Origin: Antennarius striatus
Taxonomy: Eukaryota > Chordata > Actinopteri > Lophiiformes > Antennariidae
Direction of reading: 5' to 3'
DNA: 64,000 nt
Assembly: GCF_040054535.1 (NCBI RefSeq)
Contig: NC_090780.1
Coordinates: forward strand, 12,180,501-12,244,500
The notes under the pieces were generated by a model, which saw only the letters and a program-made list of their open reading frames with translations, was not told the DNA's origin and did not search any database. How positions within the stretch are numbered: position 1 is the stretch's first letter; every line of letters starts with the position of its first letter. A program made the position numbers and the translations under genes. Positions 1 through 26,399 of the stretch are shown one piece after another.

Positions 1-200
1 TCCAATTTCCACCGGCACCCTGTAGGTCAACAACACCAATGGCGGTCGTTGTTAACCCAGGCCTCGACTGATCCGATATGGAATTCATAGGTTTGATTCG
101 CATGTTTGTTTTGGCAAAAGTTTTACGCCGGATGCCCTTCCTGACGCAACCCTCTGTATTTATCCGGGCTTGGGACCGGCACAATAAGACACTGGCTTGT
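1..200 (-). repeat. Fragment of a high-copy teleost interspersed repeat
   Basis: The stretch around 125-180 (a GCCGGATGCCCTTCCTGACG core followed by the CCGGGCTTGGGACCGGC type sequence) is one I recognise as widespread in fish genomes. Read on the minus strand it resembles the 5' leader of an RTE-type LINE like the copy at 3420-5240, but that link is from memory. It is cut by the window edge. No open frame is seen. Confidence 0.45.
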
Positions 201-671
201 GTCCTCTTGTGGCTACAAATACTTGCATGATCACAACCATCTTTATCTTCACTGCACTGAATTACAGTTGTCTCTTTATGTTAGCCAGTGATGGACTGTA
301 ATTAAATACATTTGTGAAGGTATCGTGATTATATATCATTTTGGGATGTTTGGACCTTATTGTTTCCATTGTCTGCCAATTCATACTTACACTAATAAAC
401 ATGAGTGGACAAGTTTATTTTTTTAGTTTATTTATTTTTAATGGCAGTCTGATTAAAAATACCGATTCCCAGAAATGTAAGTTGTATTTGTTAAGTTGTT
501 TTTTATTTTACTCTTTGTCAAATATAAGTAGCATTCATCCGCTGCTTGATTATGCTTCTTGGGTTTTTTTTTACTGTTCATTGTGGTTTATTATTATTAT
601 TATTATTATCTGAAATTGTGTTTTGTCTTTTGCCTCCGTCTATTGAACACAAAATTTGTTTTTCTATTCAG

Positions 672-2275
672 GAAAGTGACCCAAAGTTTTTGAACAGTTA
701 TCACACTAAACCTCTTCTGTTTGGAGAATTAAATGGAGTACCCGAATTTGAGGAGGAAAAGAAAAGAGCAAAAGAAAAAGCTGACAGGTATTTCAGACAT
801 GCAGTTTGACTTGAATTAATTAATTTCCTGACACTCATACGTCTGTCTTATCCGTTTTTTCTTTAACAGTGGTGTTTTGGCTAAAGAATGTCAACATTTC
901 CGTGAAACTCTCAGCAATGTAAGTGGTGTTTGGCTTCGACATAATGCTTTTTTGATAAAATGTACAGCTTATCTTCTCTGAGAAATGTAAAAACGCCAAC
1001 CCCCCCCCCCCCCCCCCCAAAAAAAAAAACAACAACCCACAACTGATTCAGCAAATGCTTTTCAGATCCACCAACTGGTTGCTGGCACCGAGAAAAACAC
1101 TTCTGTGTGTCAAACAGTCTTTGAAAAAATTGAAGATTTTGCATCAACAAGTAAGTTTCCTGTTTGATTGATATGCATTTCTGCAGTCTGAAGATCTTTT
1201 TTAATGGTTAATTATTAGCATTTAAAAGGTAGTACTAGTTGTTTGTTATTGCCAGTAGATGGTGCTCTTTGACAAATTATTAAACAGTGGTTACACAACT
1301 CAAAATCTGTTCTGTCCTTGTAAAGTCTTATTTCCTGTTGAAATGTATAAACAAGAGAAACAAAATATACAAATTTTCTGTTTTTATTCAACCTAGTGCA
1401 AATGAACCTAAACAGTCTTCGGAGTGATATTTTACATCAGTTTGAAACTCTAACGACTAAAGTTGCCTCCCAAAAAGAGGCATTGATTGGCCTGGAGGAG
1501 AGGGTACAAAAGGTGAATATTCATATTTGTGTATGGTCAAGACTGCTTTTGATTCAAGAAGATTAATGAAACTTTTGATTTTTGATTACCTATAAGTGTT
1601 TTTTCCCCCCAGCATGATTCTACCACAGCAACACTTTGTTCAAACTTACAAAGCTTAAAGAATGATCTGCAATGCCTGAAAAAGGAGCAGATGAGGGAAC
1701 AGACGCTTGTTGAGGAGGCTCTGGAGCTGCTCAGCACCTTAGTCTCAGAGCAGTCTGCAAACCCTACCTCTGTGATAAAGATGGAAAATGCAAGTCAGAC
1801 ATCACCAGGGCTTGAAGTGCCACTTTATAATGTCCTTCAGGACAACAAGCTTGAAAGCACACTGTCCAATTACATTGAACACAATAAACCTGAAGTCCCC
1901 CCTAAAGATGTGAGCTCCAACATAGGAAGGAGGAAATTCACTCTGAAACGACACAGGAGACCCAAAAAAAGGCCACTGGTGCTCTCAGAGAAAAGTAAAT
2001 TTAAGGTCAGAGCTGATAACGGTCAACACCTCATGACAACTGAAACCTTCAAGGAGAATCTCATCCCAAACAATCTAAACTCATCAAAAAGAGAGGTTGG
2101 GTCCAACCCTGCCGGCTGTGTCATCACCCCTCTTAGCTGCTGGTCTCAGGACAGCAACAACTCTGCGTCTCTCTTAGGAATCTTCTCCGCTGAATCCAGG
2201 ACAGCGACTCCATTGAAAACTGAAGGCCTCTGGCAGTTGTTTGACATGGATTACGACAGTCTTTCAGGCTTTTAG
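672..2275 (+). CDS. iho1: Interactor of HORMAD1 (IHO1/CCDC36), 3' part of the gene
   Basis: IHO1 binds HORMAD1 on meiotic chromosome axes and recruits the machinery that makes programmed double-strand breaks. Coding exons in frame with GT-AG borders: 672-787, 870-918, 1066-1150, 1397-1512 and 1613-2275 (stop), giving 342 residues. Family signs: a Y-x-T-K-P-x-L-F-G motif followed by an F-E-E-E-K-K-R-A-K-E-K box in the first exon, a predicted coiled coil across the three middle exons, an A-S-Q-T-S-P motif near 1790, a basic patch near 1930-1990 and a short acidic/aromatic C-terminus ending G-F. These match my memory of mammalian IHO1 in order. The N-terminal exons (before the T-K-P-x-L-F-G motif) are not in the window and should lie to the left. 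The introns are short (about 80-250 bp). The protein evolves fast, so overall similarity is low, but the ordered motifs and the neighbours SLC26A6 and P4HTM support the call. Confidence 0.8.
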
Positions 2276-2386
2276 AGGTTGAGTAATGTAGTGGTGCTCC
2301 ATTTTTTGAATTGCGGTCAAGTGAAAGCACAAAAGTATAATTTCTAATAACCATTTTCTGTTAGTTGCAAAGGTTTTTTCTTTAGA

Positions 2387-2392
2387 AATAAA
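2387..2392 (+). promoter_or_regulatory. Candidate polyadenylation signal of iho1
   Basis: An AATAAA hexamer lies about 110 bp after the iho1 stop codon, in an A/T-rich 3' UTR. Confidence 0.5.
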
Positions 2393-2558
2393 ATTAATGT
2401 ATAATTAATGTTTTTTGTCTTCATGATGGAAGTTATGCAGATGTGAAGAAACGTATTGTTCAGTGACAAGCTTTGTATTAGAGTTTTTCATCCTTTTTTA
2501 GCTGACAAAAATTTTGATATGTTAAATTTTTTGCATTTGCTTTTTATTTTTTACTCTG

Positions 2559-2913
2559 TGCAGCTATCTCAAGCTCATGGTTATTTTGGAATTGTTACTT
2601 AATATTTAGAATAAAATGTTTACAAACATTCAAAACCCATTAAATCATTTTGAACTACCAGCTTTAATTTTGGGGGTTCATTAACCGTTCAATTGGCAAA
2701 TTTTGGTTAATGAATTGTGAAATTTAATTTGTCCCTGTCCCTCCATTATCACCTCATTTTGTTTCTAAACTCATAATCCATTGAATAATGTCTTTTCCAC
2801 CCTAATTTATATCAATAAGGGAAGAGTAATTAGAAATACCACCCAGTGTGATGTAATACAATTCTTAAAATCCAACACACCTCCAAAATAACCATGAACT
2901 TGAGATAACTGCA
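2559..2913. repeat. 32-bp inverted repeats flanking about 290 bp (MITE-like)
   Basis: The arm at 2559-2590 starts TGCAGCTATCTCAAG. The arm at 2882-2913 is its reverse complement with two C/T differences over 32 bp. The A/T-rich interior has no ORF. I see no clear target duplication, so it may be a degraded miniature transposon or a chance-preserved inverted duplication. Confidence 0.5.
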
Positions 2914-3419
2914 AAATATATCCACAAATCTTTCAATAAATAACATTAAAATGTAAATGAACGTTGTGCATGTTGCAAACTGTTGAATGAGGCTGCAAAC
3001 GTTTTAGCCAGCTATATGTAACTGTTCCTGATCCTGCTTCTGATTTATACTTCAGGAACAGTTGAGTTTGTGTTGAAACCACAACAGTATAAAATATAAA
3101 ATCAGTCAAATGCATTTTATTTATTGTATATTTCTTTACCAAAGCTATACAACAGTAAATTGAACATCTTTACAGGTTTGGTGTTTTAGTCAGATGCAGC
3201 AGGAGAATCTGCAGATGCTGAAATACTTAAAACAATAAAAACAATGTTTTATTTACAAGTTATATATCTATTCTCATCTTGTCATTGTGTAAATCATTAT
3301 CCTTAGACTTTTCATCCAAAATTGTGATAAGGCCATTTCTGTTTGCATATTCAGATGCCTTTGGCCCTGCAATAGGTGTATCACCAATTAATATTTGATT
3401 ATCTTAACTGATTGATTTA
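2914..3419. other. Intergenic A/T-rich DNA, no gene seen
   Basis: Between the convergent 3' ends of iho1 and kbtbd12. Only short spurious frames occur. It may contain the distal 3' UTR of kbtbd12 (minus strand), but no exon can be supported. Confidence 0.4.
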
Positions 3420-5240
3420 GGAGGCAGGTAGACATACTGTGTGTCCAGGACACCAGGTGGAAAGTTAGCAAGGTTAGACGTTTAGGAGCAGGGTTCAAGT
3501 TGTTCTATCATGGTGTAGATAGGAAGAGAAATGGAGTAGGAGTTATCTTGAAGGATGAGTTTGTTAGAAATGTCCTGGAGGTAAAAAGAGAGTCAGTTAG
3601 AGTGATGAGTCTGAGGCTAGAAATTGAAGGGTGTGATGTTCAACGTTGTTAGTGGGTATGCTCCACAGGTAGGATGTGAGCTGGAGGAGAAGGAGAAATT
3701 CTGGTTGGACTTTGATGAAATAATGCAGAGAATACATAGAAGTGAGAGAGTTATCATTGGTGCAGACTTCAATGGACATGTTGGTGCAGGAAACAGAGGT
3801 GATGAGGAGGTGATGGGCAGGTTTGGTATCCAGGAGAGGAATGCAGAATGACAGATGGTGGTTGACTTTGCAAAAAGGATGGAAATGGCTATAGTGAATA
3901 CTTTCTTCCAGAAGAGGCAGGAACATAAGGTGACCTATAAGAGTGGAGGTAGGAGCACACAGGTAGAATACATTTTTTGTAGACGGTGTAACCTGAAGGA
4001 GATCAGTGACTGCAAAGTAGTGGTAGGCGAGAGTAGCCAAACAGCATAGGATGGTAGTGTGTAAGGTGACTGGTGGTTAGGAAGACGAAGAGGACAAAGG
4101 CAGAGGAGAGGACAAAATGGTGTAATAAGCTGAAAAAGGAAGTGTTGCATGACTTTTAGAAAAGAGTTAAGACAGGGCCTGGGTGGTCAGGAGGTGCTTC
4201 CAGATTACTGAACAGCTACGGCTAATGTGACCAGGGAGACAGATAGGAGAGTACTTGGTGTAGAGGTAGCAAAGGCCAGACAAGGGGCTTATGATGACTT
4301 GTATGCTAGGTTGGATAGTACGGAGGGAGACATTCATCTATACAGGTTGGCAAGACAGAGAGACAGAGATGGGAAGGACATGCAGCAGGTTTGGGTGATT
4401 AATAATAGGGATGAAAGTATATTGACAGATGCCAGTAGTGTGATGGGATGATGGAAAGAGTACTTTGAAGAGTTGATAAATGAGTGTAATGAGAGAGAAC
4501 AAAGACTAGAAGAGGTGGCTGTTTTAGACCAGGAAGTAGCAAAGATTAGTCAGGATGAAGTGAGGGCACTGAAGATGATGAAGAGTGGAAAGGCAGTCAG
4601 TCCTGATGATATACCTGTGGAGGTATGGAACCTAGGGACCCAAGTGGAAGAGTGAGGTCACAGGGAGAAGAGATCAAGAAGGTGGAGGATTTTAAGTACT
4701 TAGGGTCAACAGTCCAGAGCAATGGAGAGTGTGGAAAAGATGTTAAGAAGCGTGTACAGGCAGGATGGAACGGGTGGAGAAAAGTGTTAGGTGTGGTGCG
4801 GAGAGACCAGCAATGTTGTTTGGCCTAGAGACAGTGTCACTGAGGAAAAGACAGAAGACAGTGCTGGAGGTATCAGAGATTGAGATTCTGAGGATCTCTT
4901 TAGAGTGACCAGGATGAGTAAAATCAGGAATGAGTACATCAGAGGGACAGCACATGTTTGAGGTGTTGGAGATAAAGTCAGAGAGGCCAGACAGAAATGG
5001 TTTGGGCATGTCCAGAGGAGAGATAGTGAAGAAGGATGATTAGTAGAAGGTTGCTGAGTTTTGACCTGCCAGGCAGGAGGCCAGAGGAAGACCAAAGAGG
5101 AGGTTTATGGATGTAGTGAAAGAGGACATGAAGGTAGTTGGTGTGAAAGAAGAGGATGCAGAAGACGGGGTTAGATGGAGGCAACTGATTCGCTGGGGCG
5201 ACCCCTGAAGGGAAAAGCCGAAAGGAGAAGAAGACGAACT
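3420..5240 (+). mobile_element. Broken RTE-type LINE copy, internally deleted
   Basis: Non-LTR retrotransposon remnant. An apurinic-type endonuclease domain can be read in pieces at 3430-4040 (V-V-S-G-Y-A-P-Q and I-G-A-D-F-N-G-H-V-G motifs, then Y-K-S-G-G-R-S-T-Q-V-E-Y-I). This is followed by a linker (4227-4450) and the start of the reverse transcriptase region (K-S-G-K-A-V-S-P-D-D-I-P near 4590). The sequence then jumps near 4640 directly to the C-terminal part (F-K-Y-L-G-S-T-V-Q-S-N-G-E-C-G, 4690), so the catalytic reverse transcriptase core is missing. The 3' end (R-W-R-Q-L-I-R then GACCCCTGA, 5170-5215) is typical of the family. Several stops and frameshifts are present, so it is dead. 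It lies just 40 bp beyond the kbtbd12 stop and probably forms part of that gene's 3' UTR or flank. Confidence 0.75.
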
Positions 5241-5279
5241 GATTGACTTCACAGACTTTGATCTAGCCTACATAGGATG

Positions 5280-7533
5280 TCACAGCTTAACTAAGTCTGC
5301 GGGTGGGGGCATGAGTCCCCTTGGGTTAAGATTTGCCACTAAGCAGACATCATAGTTGTTATGCATCAGAGCATTCCGAGCCACCACTGTCCACCGGTTG
5401 TCCCAGGGATCCAGCTCCAAAACGTCTTTTGTGATGTCATCATGACGATCTAAGAGTAAAGAAGAAGCAGAAATGGTGATATCGTTATTTTAACAACTCT
5501 CAAACATTTTTCATTATTCTGCCATTGATATTTATTTGCCTACCTGCACCTTTGTAGTATCCACACACATAAATCTTGCCTCCCACTACACCTGCATTTG
5601 AGGCAGTAGTTCGCAGTGAGAGTTGTGCACATGGAAGAGGAGGCCCATCCCTCCAGTAATCTCCATCTGGGTTGTAGATCTCCACTGCATCAAGGCAGTG
5701 GCGTGATTGCCCACGGTCTGAACCCTCACACCCAATTCCCCCTGCAAAGTAGCACAATATTCCATCAGAATATCAGTATTTTATTTGTGAATCTATAAAG
5801 GAAATTTTATTACATTATTTTAACTAAAGGAATAACTTTACCCATCACGAAAATTTCACTGTTAAGTACAACAGCACTGCAACGATACTTGGAGTATTTC
5901 ATTGGCCCTAATTCTGTCCATTTATTTGTGTTTGGATCATACTCCAGGAGGCGGTTGCTAAGACGATCAGGCTCATCATCCATCCAATATGACTAGGTGG
6001 AACAAAGGAGAACAGGTGCCGTCATAGAAGAGTCACAGAACACCTTAAATATATTCATGATTTTCTCTATCACACAAAAACCATATTGATGTATCAGGTT
6101 CACCTGTGGTGTTTTGCCTCCCATCACATAAAGGCGGTCTTTCATTCTGACTACGCTGTGATAGGCCAATGGCAGGGGCAGCGGTGATGCATTGCGCCAG
6201 GGCCCACCTTGCAGAGACCATCGCTCCACACAGTTCGTGATGAGAAATTGGTTCTTAAGCTTCATCTGTCCACCCAGCAGGTACAGCGTGTCACCCAATG
6301 AAGCCAGAGCATATGAGTCACGGTACTCTGCAGATGTCAGGTGTTCCCAGCTTCCTTGTGCCTCTACTCTGTACCTGGAAACCCAAGACAACAATCAGCA
6401 TTATTTGGCGGGCCAAATCAATACAACTTCATCAAATGTGTCATATGTTGTATTTATTACCTGCAAATTTCAACTTTTGCATCTTTTTGTCGGGCCATTC
6501 TCCGTGCGCTTAACTCTCCTGACACTATAATGTCATTTCTTTCAGTTCCAACCCCGGCACACACATACCCAAGAGCCTCTCCATAACGCGGTGAAGTAAT
6601 GTAGTAGGTCCGCCCTGTGGATGGAGCAAAGCAAAAGCTGCGCTCGGCATAGCTGCCGCATCTTGACCGAATCCCTCCGCCATCATTTCCAACACAAAGC
6701 AGCACATCTGTTGTCTCCATTCCATACCGGAGCTTTAGTTTGCGTGGTACAGCTGAGGGATGCATTGCAGTGGCCTCCAAAGCTTCATTGAGTATCTCCA
6801 GACATTCGCCATCACCCAGCAGAGCTGTGTTCCTCTTCATTACTTCTTTTAGATAGTCCGGGTTTATCAGTGGCAGGCGGACCTTTCTCAAGAGCTCTGG
6901 TAGGTGGACAATACGAACCTCCCCATCCAACAGAGTTCTGTGTTTAACCCAGCGTAGGACCACATCCAGGATGGTTTCTTCTCGAGAAATGTTAAGGTCA
7001 TCAGAAGTCAGAAGCTTTCCCAACTGATGTGCCTCCAACTCCAGGACCTCCTCATTTTGGCAGACTTGGACGAAGTGCTGCCTCAAGAAGCGCTGAGCAT
7101 AATCTGCAAGGTCCTCTGCACTAAGATCACGGGCAAAGTAGTAGACACCAAGGCAGTTGGAAGCATCCATGTTCTCAGTCATGTGCTGTTGGCAGCGTTT
7201 GAAGACATCATCCATCTGCAAGAGGAAAGCTGCAATGGAGATGCCTTGTACGTTGGCATTAGTAAGAGGAAGATCTGAGCAGTACATATAGTTCAAGAGA
7301 AGGGCTAGACTGTCTGCAGGGGTGTCACGCAGGAATATTTCCCTGTTGTTGCATTCACGCAGCCCACATGTGAACATAACACGGAAATATGGGCTAAATG
7401 CAGCAAGAACAACCCGGTGACAGGGAAAGCTGATACCTTCAGCAACTACCACAACATCTGTCAGATGCTCTGTCTCCCTCATCTTCCTCAGCTGGTCGAG
7501 CAGCAGCAGACCATGTTTGGCTGTAAGATCCAT
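5280..7533 (-). CDS. kbtbd12: Kelch repeat and BTB domain-containing protein 12
   Basis: Likely substrate adaptor for a Cullin-3 ubiquitin ligase, as inferred for the BTB-BACK-Kelch class. Minus-strand coding exons: 7533-6461, 6374-6104, 5992-5842, 5741-5544 and 5449-5280 (stop). They add up to 1863 bases, 621 codons, 620 residues, close to human KBTBD12. The BTB domain spans roughly residues 20-125 (F-P-C-H-R-V-V-L-A-A-F-S-P-Y-F), BACK about 130-240 (D-A-S-N-C-L-G-V-Y-Y-F-A, then S-D-D-L-N-I-S-R-E-E), and Kelch repeats from about 290 to the end (G-G-I-G-C-E-G, V-E-I-Y-N-P-D-G-D-Y-W). Motif-by-motif agreement with remembered human KBTBD12 is strong, including L-R-Y-G-M-E-T-T and the C-terminal P-P-P-A-D-L-V. 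All splice sites are GT-AG and the phase is continuous. It is convergent with iho1 and divergent from slc26a6 (1.6 kb between start codons). Confidence 0.93.
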
Positions 7534-9149
7534 TTTGTTCTAACATGAAGCTTAAAGCTCTCTCACTCTAAATCAGGAGGTTTTATCTGAACAACAAAGA
7601 AACAAACGTATGAGCAATCAACAACATCATACTGCACAGAAGTTTAATCTAGTACTATATTTACTATTTACGGAATTACCAAAGAATTCAATCTATTTGT
7701 CAAGTCAACTCTGAATCATGTGTTCAACTCAGCCAATCAACTTTTATTTATATAATGCTAAATCACATCAGCAGACATTTCAAAGCACTTTAACAGACAG
7801 AGAAACCCACAGAACTGAACTAAGATGTCATGAAAAAGGGAAATAACTATTTTATTATTTTAGCTATAGCTATAAAAAAACAGTGTAACATGAGGATATT
7901 TATGCCTAAAGCATATTTAAGCAACGCAAAATTGCATCAGCTTAATTCTTAAGGTTTAAATAATGGGGAATCTATCATGACATTTCCATTAACAAACCAC
8001 TAATCTAATAAATAGAATACCATACTGAATCCAATACATAAGCTACTCTAACAAAATGTACATCACATGTGCTCTCTTCTAAGTAACTACAGCTGCTCAC
8101 ATCACACAGCGTTCAGTTCCAATGACTAGACCTTACCAATGTCATCAGCTCCTGTTGTCTGCTGTTGTCTCTGTTTTACAAAGCAAAGTAAATGTCAGTG
8201 TTTGTCATCAGCATACATGTGTTGTTGTTGTTGCCCAGTGTGTTGGTAAGTAAGTTTTGAGAAGAGCTGTGCAATTCAATTGCAAGAGACAAAGATATGT
8301 GCCCCCTCCGTCACTGTGGCCCTCTGAGCCACTAACCCAAAAATAGATGCTGTTGTGGCAAGAGCAAGTGGGCCAGAGGGGCTTGAGTAATCTGAACAGA
8401 GGAGGTATTTAAACCATGAACATTCTAAACATTATGAATTATTTTGGCTTTCCCAACATCAATTTATTGGTATGATGTATTATTTTACAGTGTATTTCAT
8501 TCCATTATGTTTCTATGAGTCACACTCATGTACTCCTGGAATGATTAAAATTAAACATCGCTCCTGGCTTCAGGTTTCATGGCAGCTCTCTCTTAAAGGT
8601 CCAGTGTACTGCATGCGCAAACATGTAAAAACTCCATTGAGTTCAATACTGAATAAAATAATCCTTGAGATTGTTGTAAATTGAATGCATTCATATTATA
8701 CAGTAATGAAATCTGATTTGCCAGCACTGTGCTGGATATTGATCTACCACTTTTGTATCAGGAAAAAAATATTAATATTCACAAAAACCCTTGCTGTTGT
8801 CCATGTTGTTCATGGTTCATTGCTCTACTTTTGCTTGTGCATGGAAAAAAAAGTGGAGGGAGGTCAAAGAGCAAAGAATCTTTTGCCTTTTGACTGTCAC
8901 TTCCTTTGTTTTCTTCTGGTCTGCTGGCATTGTCATAAAGATAATCTGGCCACAACATCCTGAGTAGTTAACCATTAGGTTGTGTGATGTACAGTATATA
9001 TGCAGATGCAAGTGTTTTTGTAACAGTAGTACAGTTTGGTGGGCAGCACATAGGGATTGTAGTACCTGTATTTAGAAAAACTCTATTCCGAACAAAAAGG
9101 CTATAAAAAATTAAAGGCAAAGTTGACATATTTTAACAGATTCTGTCTT
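7534..9149. promoter_or_regulatory. Divergent intergenic region between kbtbd12 and slc26a6
   Basis: Should hold the promoter and 5' leader exons of both genes. Visible elements: a CAGCTG E-box near 8090, a CArG/MEF2-like A/T core near 8337 (read CTATTTTTGG on minus), and a TATTTAAA near 8407. An AG acceptor at 9138-9139 suggests the slc26a6 start codon lies in a second exon beginning at 9140. No further ORF is supported. None of these sites is proven. Confidence 0.35.
7733..7825 (+). repeat. Short copy of a dispersed repeat also found at 22656
   Basis: About 75 bp (AATCAA, TTTATTTATA, then ACATTTCAAAGC and TTTAACAGACAGAGAAACCC) is shared with the start of the longer copy at 22656-23335. Non-coding. 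Confidence 0.6.
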
Positions 9150-17325
<8,176 letters not shown>

Positions 17326-18131
17326 GAATCTCAACCACATAGGAAATTCAGCTTTGACAACCTTCAACTCGTCACCAGCTGGAAGGACTGCCAGAGGCTG
17401 AAAGAGGAGCGAGAACAAACTGAAAAATTACAAATCAAAAGAAAAAAACCTGATTATATATTTTATTGTCTCTTTAATTTTATTTTATTGCTGGGTAATA
17501 CCAATGCCTTAAAATAAATAGCCTAATGCTGAAGACATTTGATCTAACTTTAGTTTGGGAAACAGACTTGGCATTTAAAAGATGAAAATAAATACATACG
17601 TACAAATAATAAACATACAACCAATTGTCAATAAATCACAACTCGACAAAAACTAATGACAAGTTCAAGGGACAAACAAAAGGCAACATGCATCACACTA
17701 AGGGTGTGTGAGCCTCTTTTTGGTAATGACAGCAATAACAAGATGTTTATTTTCTATGTTATGCTCTGTTGAAATGTGTTGAAATGTTTACAGTAACATT
17801 TCAATTTTAAAGTGCAAATTTCTGCTGAAAGCAATTGCCAAACTTGTGAAGCTAATGCATGCAAATTGATTTGATTTTTCTCTCAGCTCTTTAATGGGTT
17901 TATAGTGCAACATTCCAAAAATGTCAAAATATAGCTGATTAAAAAATAATAGGATAACAATATCCAAGCAATATTTAACAAAACTATCTATTTACCCTTG
18001 CATAAACCAACTGTGACATTGTTCCCTGAATACATCTGTATTCTACATACTAGCCACAGATGGTGCCTAAGTGGTTGTGCGCAGGACTGACCCAGTCTAG
18101 GTAGGTTTTTAACATGAATTTGGTTTATGAG
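17326..18131. other. Convergent 3' UTR region of slc26a6 and p4htm
   Basis: Stop codons of the two genes face each other 806 bp apart. Candidate poly(A) signals are AATAAA at 17513-17518 for slc26a6 and its complement at 17746-17751 for p4htm. No other gene is seen. Confidence 0.5.
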
Positions 18132-25400
<7,269 letters not shown>

Positions 25401-25954
25401 TTTCCTGAGATTAGAAAAGAAAGAATATTCTTCCTCTGAAGCAGAGTCCGTCTGATTGATTAGCCGACAACGTGAGGATTTGCCCACAAGTGGCAGACAG
25501 TAAAAGATGTCCAGTTTAATAAAAAATAAAATCGTTGCTCATACATAAACTGTGCACCGCTCATGGTGAAACTGTTGTCGATTAAACGTAGGAGTAAGAC
25601 CCCACTGACAGTGTGTGGGTGTCCTGCATCCACTGATGGCAGCAGTGCAGCCCGGCTCCTGTTTTCACTGCAGCAGTCCCAGCCACCAGGGGCAGGGAGC
25701 GCACTGCGTATTCCGAACCACCTCGTAACTCACCCCCCGGACATGTCCATTAACTCGACCCCGCATCGGCTCAGAAAAGAAATGACCATTCAAACGAAAG
25801 CAAAACGACAGATTTGCAAACGTTTAAAACGTCATGATGAACCATATCCATACGCGCCATTACGGGCGTCTGCCGCAAACAGCAGCAGACTTTCATTGTG
25901 AGGTTCAATGCTGACCTCTGGTGATAGAAGACAGGACATTCTCTCATTTCTACC
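25401..25954 (-). promoter_or_regulatory. 5' flank and probable promoter/leader of p4htm
   Basis: More G/C-rich than its surroundings between 25,060 and 25,750, with scattered CpGs but no clear TATA box, as for a housekeeping-type promoter. The 112-codon plus-strand frame at 25563 is not recognisable. The hAT element begins 555 bp upstream of the start codon. Confidence 0.35.
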
Positions 25955-26399
25955 CAGGGCTTTGAACCAGAATTTTTTGCCAATCGGTTCGTTCTGAACA
26001 GAAACGGAATTATAACGTTTCCAGTTTTGCGTTCCACCCATAAAATGACGTTCCTGAACCGGTTAGAACAAAAAAATAAAGCTCCTGAACCGGTTAATGA
26101 CGTTCCTTGTAAATATAAATATGTAGGTGCCGTATTTTGCGCACCATAAGACGCGCTTAAAAGCCTTAAAATTTCTCAAAAATCAACGCTACACCTTTTA
26201 ACATTAAGCGTCTTATGTGTACACTGAGTTCCAAAATCTGAAAAAATGTGTGTGACTTTAGTCAGCGATCCGCCAGATCGGCCATTGTCCGCCAACATAG
26301 GACGTATTACGTCACAACGTACGCCAGCAGCGATGGACCAATTAGAGAACATGACGCGAGGCTACGTCCGGCACACCTCCGGTAGGTACCGGTATCAGT

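Noticed and set aside
25563-25901. 112-codon ORF upstream of p4htm
   Set aside because: Lies in a G/C-richer promoter-like stretch, resembles no protein, and has no splice context.
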